Assembly: GCA_937998635.1 (NCBI GenBank)
Contig: CALLDA010000173.1
Coordinates: 1 to 5,421 of the forward strand
Direction: 5' to 3'
Length of the DNA stretch: 5,421 nucleotides
Origin: an uncultured Pseudomonadales bacterium
Lineage (GTDB): Bacteria > Pseudomonadota > Gammaproteobacteria > Pseudomonadales > Porticoccaceae
Shown here: positions 4,493 through 5,421 of the stretch, in pieces
Layout: every line of letters starts with the position of its first letter
Numbering within the stretch: the stretch's first letter is position 1
Program-made: the position numbers and the translations under genes
The notes under the pieces: generated by a model
What the model was told of the DNA's origin: nothing
Databases searched by the model: none
Seen by the model: only the letters and a program-made list of their open reading frames with translations

Positions 4493-5421
4493 CTTTAATC
4501 TGGCCCTGGATGCTGAGCCTGGCACCCCTGCCGTGGTTATACCGTTGGTGGCGTAAGCCGGTAAGCAGGCAAAGTGCAGCACTGCTCGTCCCTGGTTATG
4601 GTGATGTTAGCGAGGATAGCTCGCCAAGTGCTGCTGGCATTAAGCACTGGTTAAGCTGGGCATTGCTGACCTTGATATGGCTTGCCCTCGTGGTATCAGC
4701 TAGTCGCCCCCAGTGGATTGGTGAGCCCATCGCGCTACCTACTACTGGCCGGGATTTATTACTGGCTGTCGATATTTCCGGGAGTATGGAAGAGGCCGAC
4801 ATGAAGGTCGGTAATAAACTCATCGACCGGCTCACCGTGGTCAAATCTGTGGTCGGCGATTTTGTCCAACGCCGTAGTGGTGACCGGCTTGGTCTCGTGC
4901 TGTTTGGCAGTAATGCCTATCTCCAGGCACCACTCACCTTTGATAGACTTACCATTAATACTCTATTACAGGAGGCCCTCATCGGCTTCGCTGGCAAGGG
5001 TACGGCCATTGGTGATGCTATTGGCCTATCGGTAAAACGGCTCAAGGATCGCCCTGAAAATGCCCGCGTGGTCATACTGTTAACCGACGGCGCAAACACT
5101 TCCGGTGAAGTCGAACCCCTCAAAGCTGCCCAGTTGGCTGCCGCCTACCACGTCAAGATTTATACCATCGGTGTCGGTGCCGATGAAATATTGCGTCGTA
5201 CGCTATTTGGCACCCGCCGAATTAACCCATCCGCCGATCTTGATGAGAAAACACTAACCAGCATTGCCCAGCTCACCGGTGGGCAATATTTCCGCGCTCG
5301 CAACCCTGACGATCTCGCCCGTATCTACGCCAAACTGGATGAGCTGGAACCCGTTGCTCAGGATGAGGAAACCTTTCGGCCCACCAAAGCCCTGTTCCAT
5401 TGGCCCATGAGCCTGGCTTTG
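4486..5421 (+). CDS. VWA-domain membrane protein, BatA/BatB-like (3' end outside window)
   Basis: The frame is open from ATG 4486 to the right edge (312 residues, no stop), so the gene is truncated by the window. Two N-terminal hydrophobic segments (about 3-20 and 54-72) flank a loop with basic residues R20, R23 and K24. By the positive-inside rule that loop is cytosolic and the VWA domain periplasmic, but this is inference. The VWA domain (about 88-285) has an intact metal-ion-dependent adhesion site: DISGS (96-100), Thr173 in GKGTAIGDAIG, and Asp201 in LLTDGANT. Family blocks RLGLVLFGSNAYLQAPLTFD (134-153) and KIYTIGVGAD (224-233) are also present. A final membrane helix is expected just past the edge, beginning near HWPMSLAL (305-312). 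The ATG overlaps the DUF4381 stop (ATGCTAA) and has no clear Shine-Dalgarno, which suggests coupling. WPW near the N-terminus fits the family better than a start at ATG 4510. BatA versus BatB cannot be settled from this part. Confidence 0.93.
   Translation, partial: MLTLIWPWMLSLAPLPWLYRWWRKPVSRQSAALLVPGYGDVSEDSSPSAAGIKHWLSWALLTLIWLALVVSASRPQWIGEPIALPTTGRDLLLAVDISGSMEEADMKVGNKLIDRLTVVKSVVGDFVQRRSGDRLGLVLFGSNAYLQAPLTFDRLTINTLLQEALIGFAGKGTAIGDAIGLSVKRLKDRPENARVVILLTDGANTSGEVEPLKAAQLAAAYHVKIYTIGVGADEILRRTLFGTRRINPSADLDEKTLTSIAQLTGGQYFRARNPDDLARIYAKLDELEPVAQDEETFRPTKALFHWPMSLAL

Overview
The window reads as chromosomal DNA of a gammaproteobacterium. The best guess is a Pseudomonas/Cellvibrio-like lineage: the ribosome modulation factor is the long, C-terminally extended form remembered from pseudomonads, it sits next to a class 2 pyrD, and the MoxR/DUF58/DUF4381/VWA gene order is common in that group. 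Base composition looks moderate and even. I see no transposase, phage gene, tRNA, rRNA or CRISPR array.

Layout. Positions 1-275 are non-coding leader DNA and hold a four-copy 16-bp A-tract tandem repeat (181-244) just before rmf (276-485, +). rmf and pyrD (616-1638, -) converge on a 130-bp gap with a short degenerate repeat and small GC-rich hairpins. pyrD and the next gene diverge from a 283-bp intergenic region (1639-1921) with a nested inverted repeat. From 1922 to the right edge runs a tightly packed + strand operon: MoxR AAA+ ATPase (1922-2890), DUF58 protein (2892-3908), DUF4381 membrane protein (3905-4492) and a membrane-anchored von Willebrand factor A (VWA) protein of the BatA/BatB type (4486 to the edge, incomplete). 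Junctions are +1, -4 and -7 bp, which suggests translational coupling.

How the genes work together. rmf (ribosome hibernation) and pyrD (pyrimidine synthesis, quinone-linked) are housekeeping genes of separate function. The four-gene operon is the front half of a MoxR-Bat type system. In it a cytosolic AAA+ ATPase is thought to act with a cytosolic DUF58 partner and membrane-bound VWA proteins in envelope or stress-related protein maturation. The family is widespread, but its biochemical role is poorly defined. The rest of the operon, usually a second VWA protein with TPR repeats and a BatD-like protein, would lie beyond 5421.

The least expected signals are the 16-bp repeats before rmf, a 12-nt in-frame repeat that makes a Ser/Asn-rich insert in the DUF4381 protein, and a strong Shine-Dalgarno sequence for a TTG start embedded in the Arg codons ending the DUF58 gene. 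I do not find evidence for an entirely new system.
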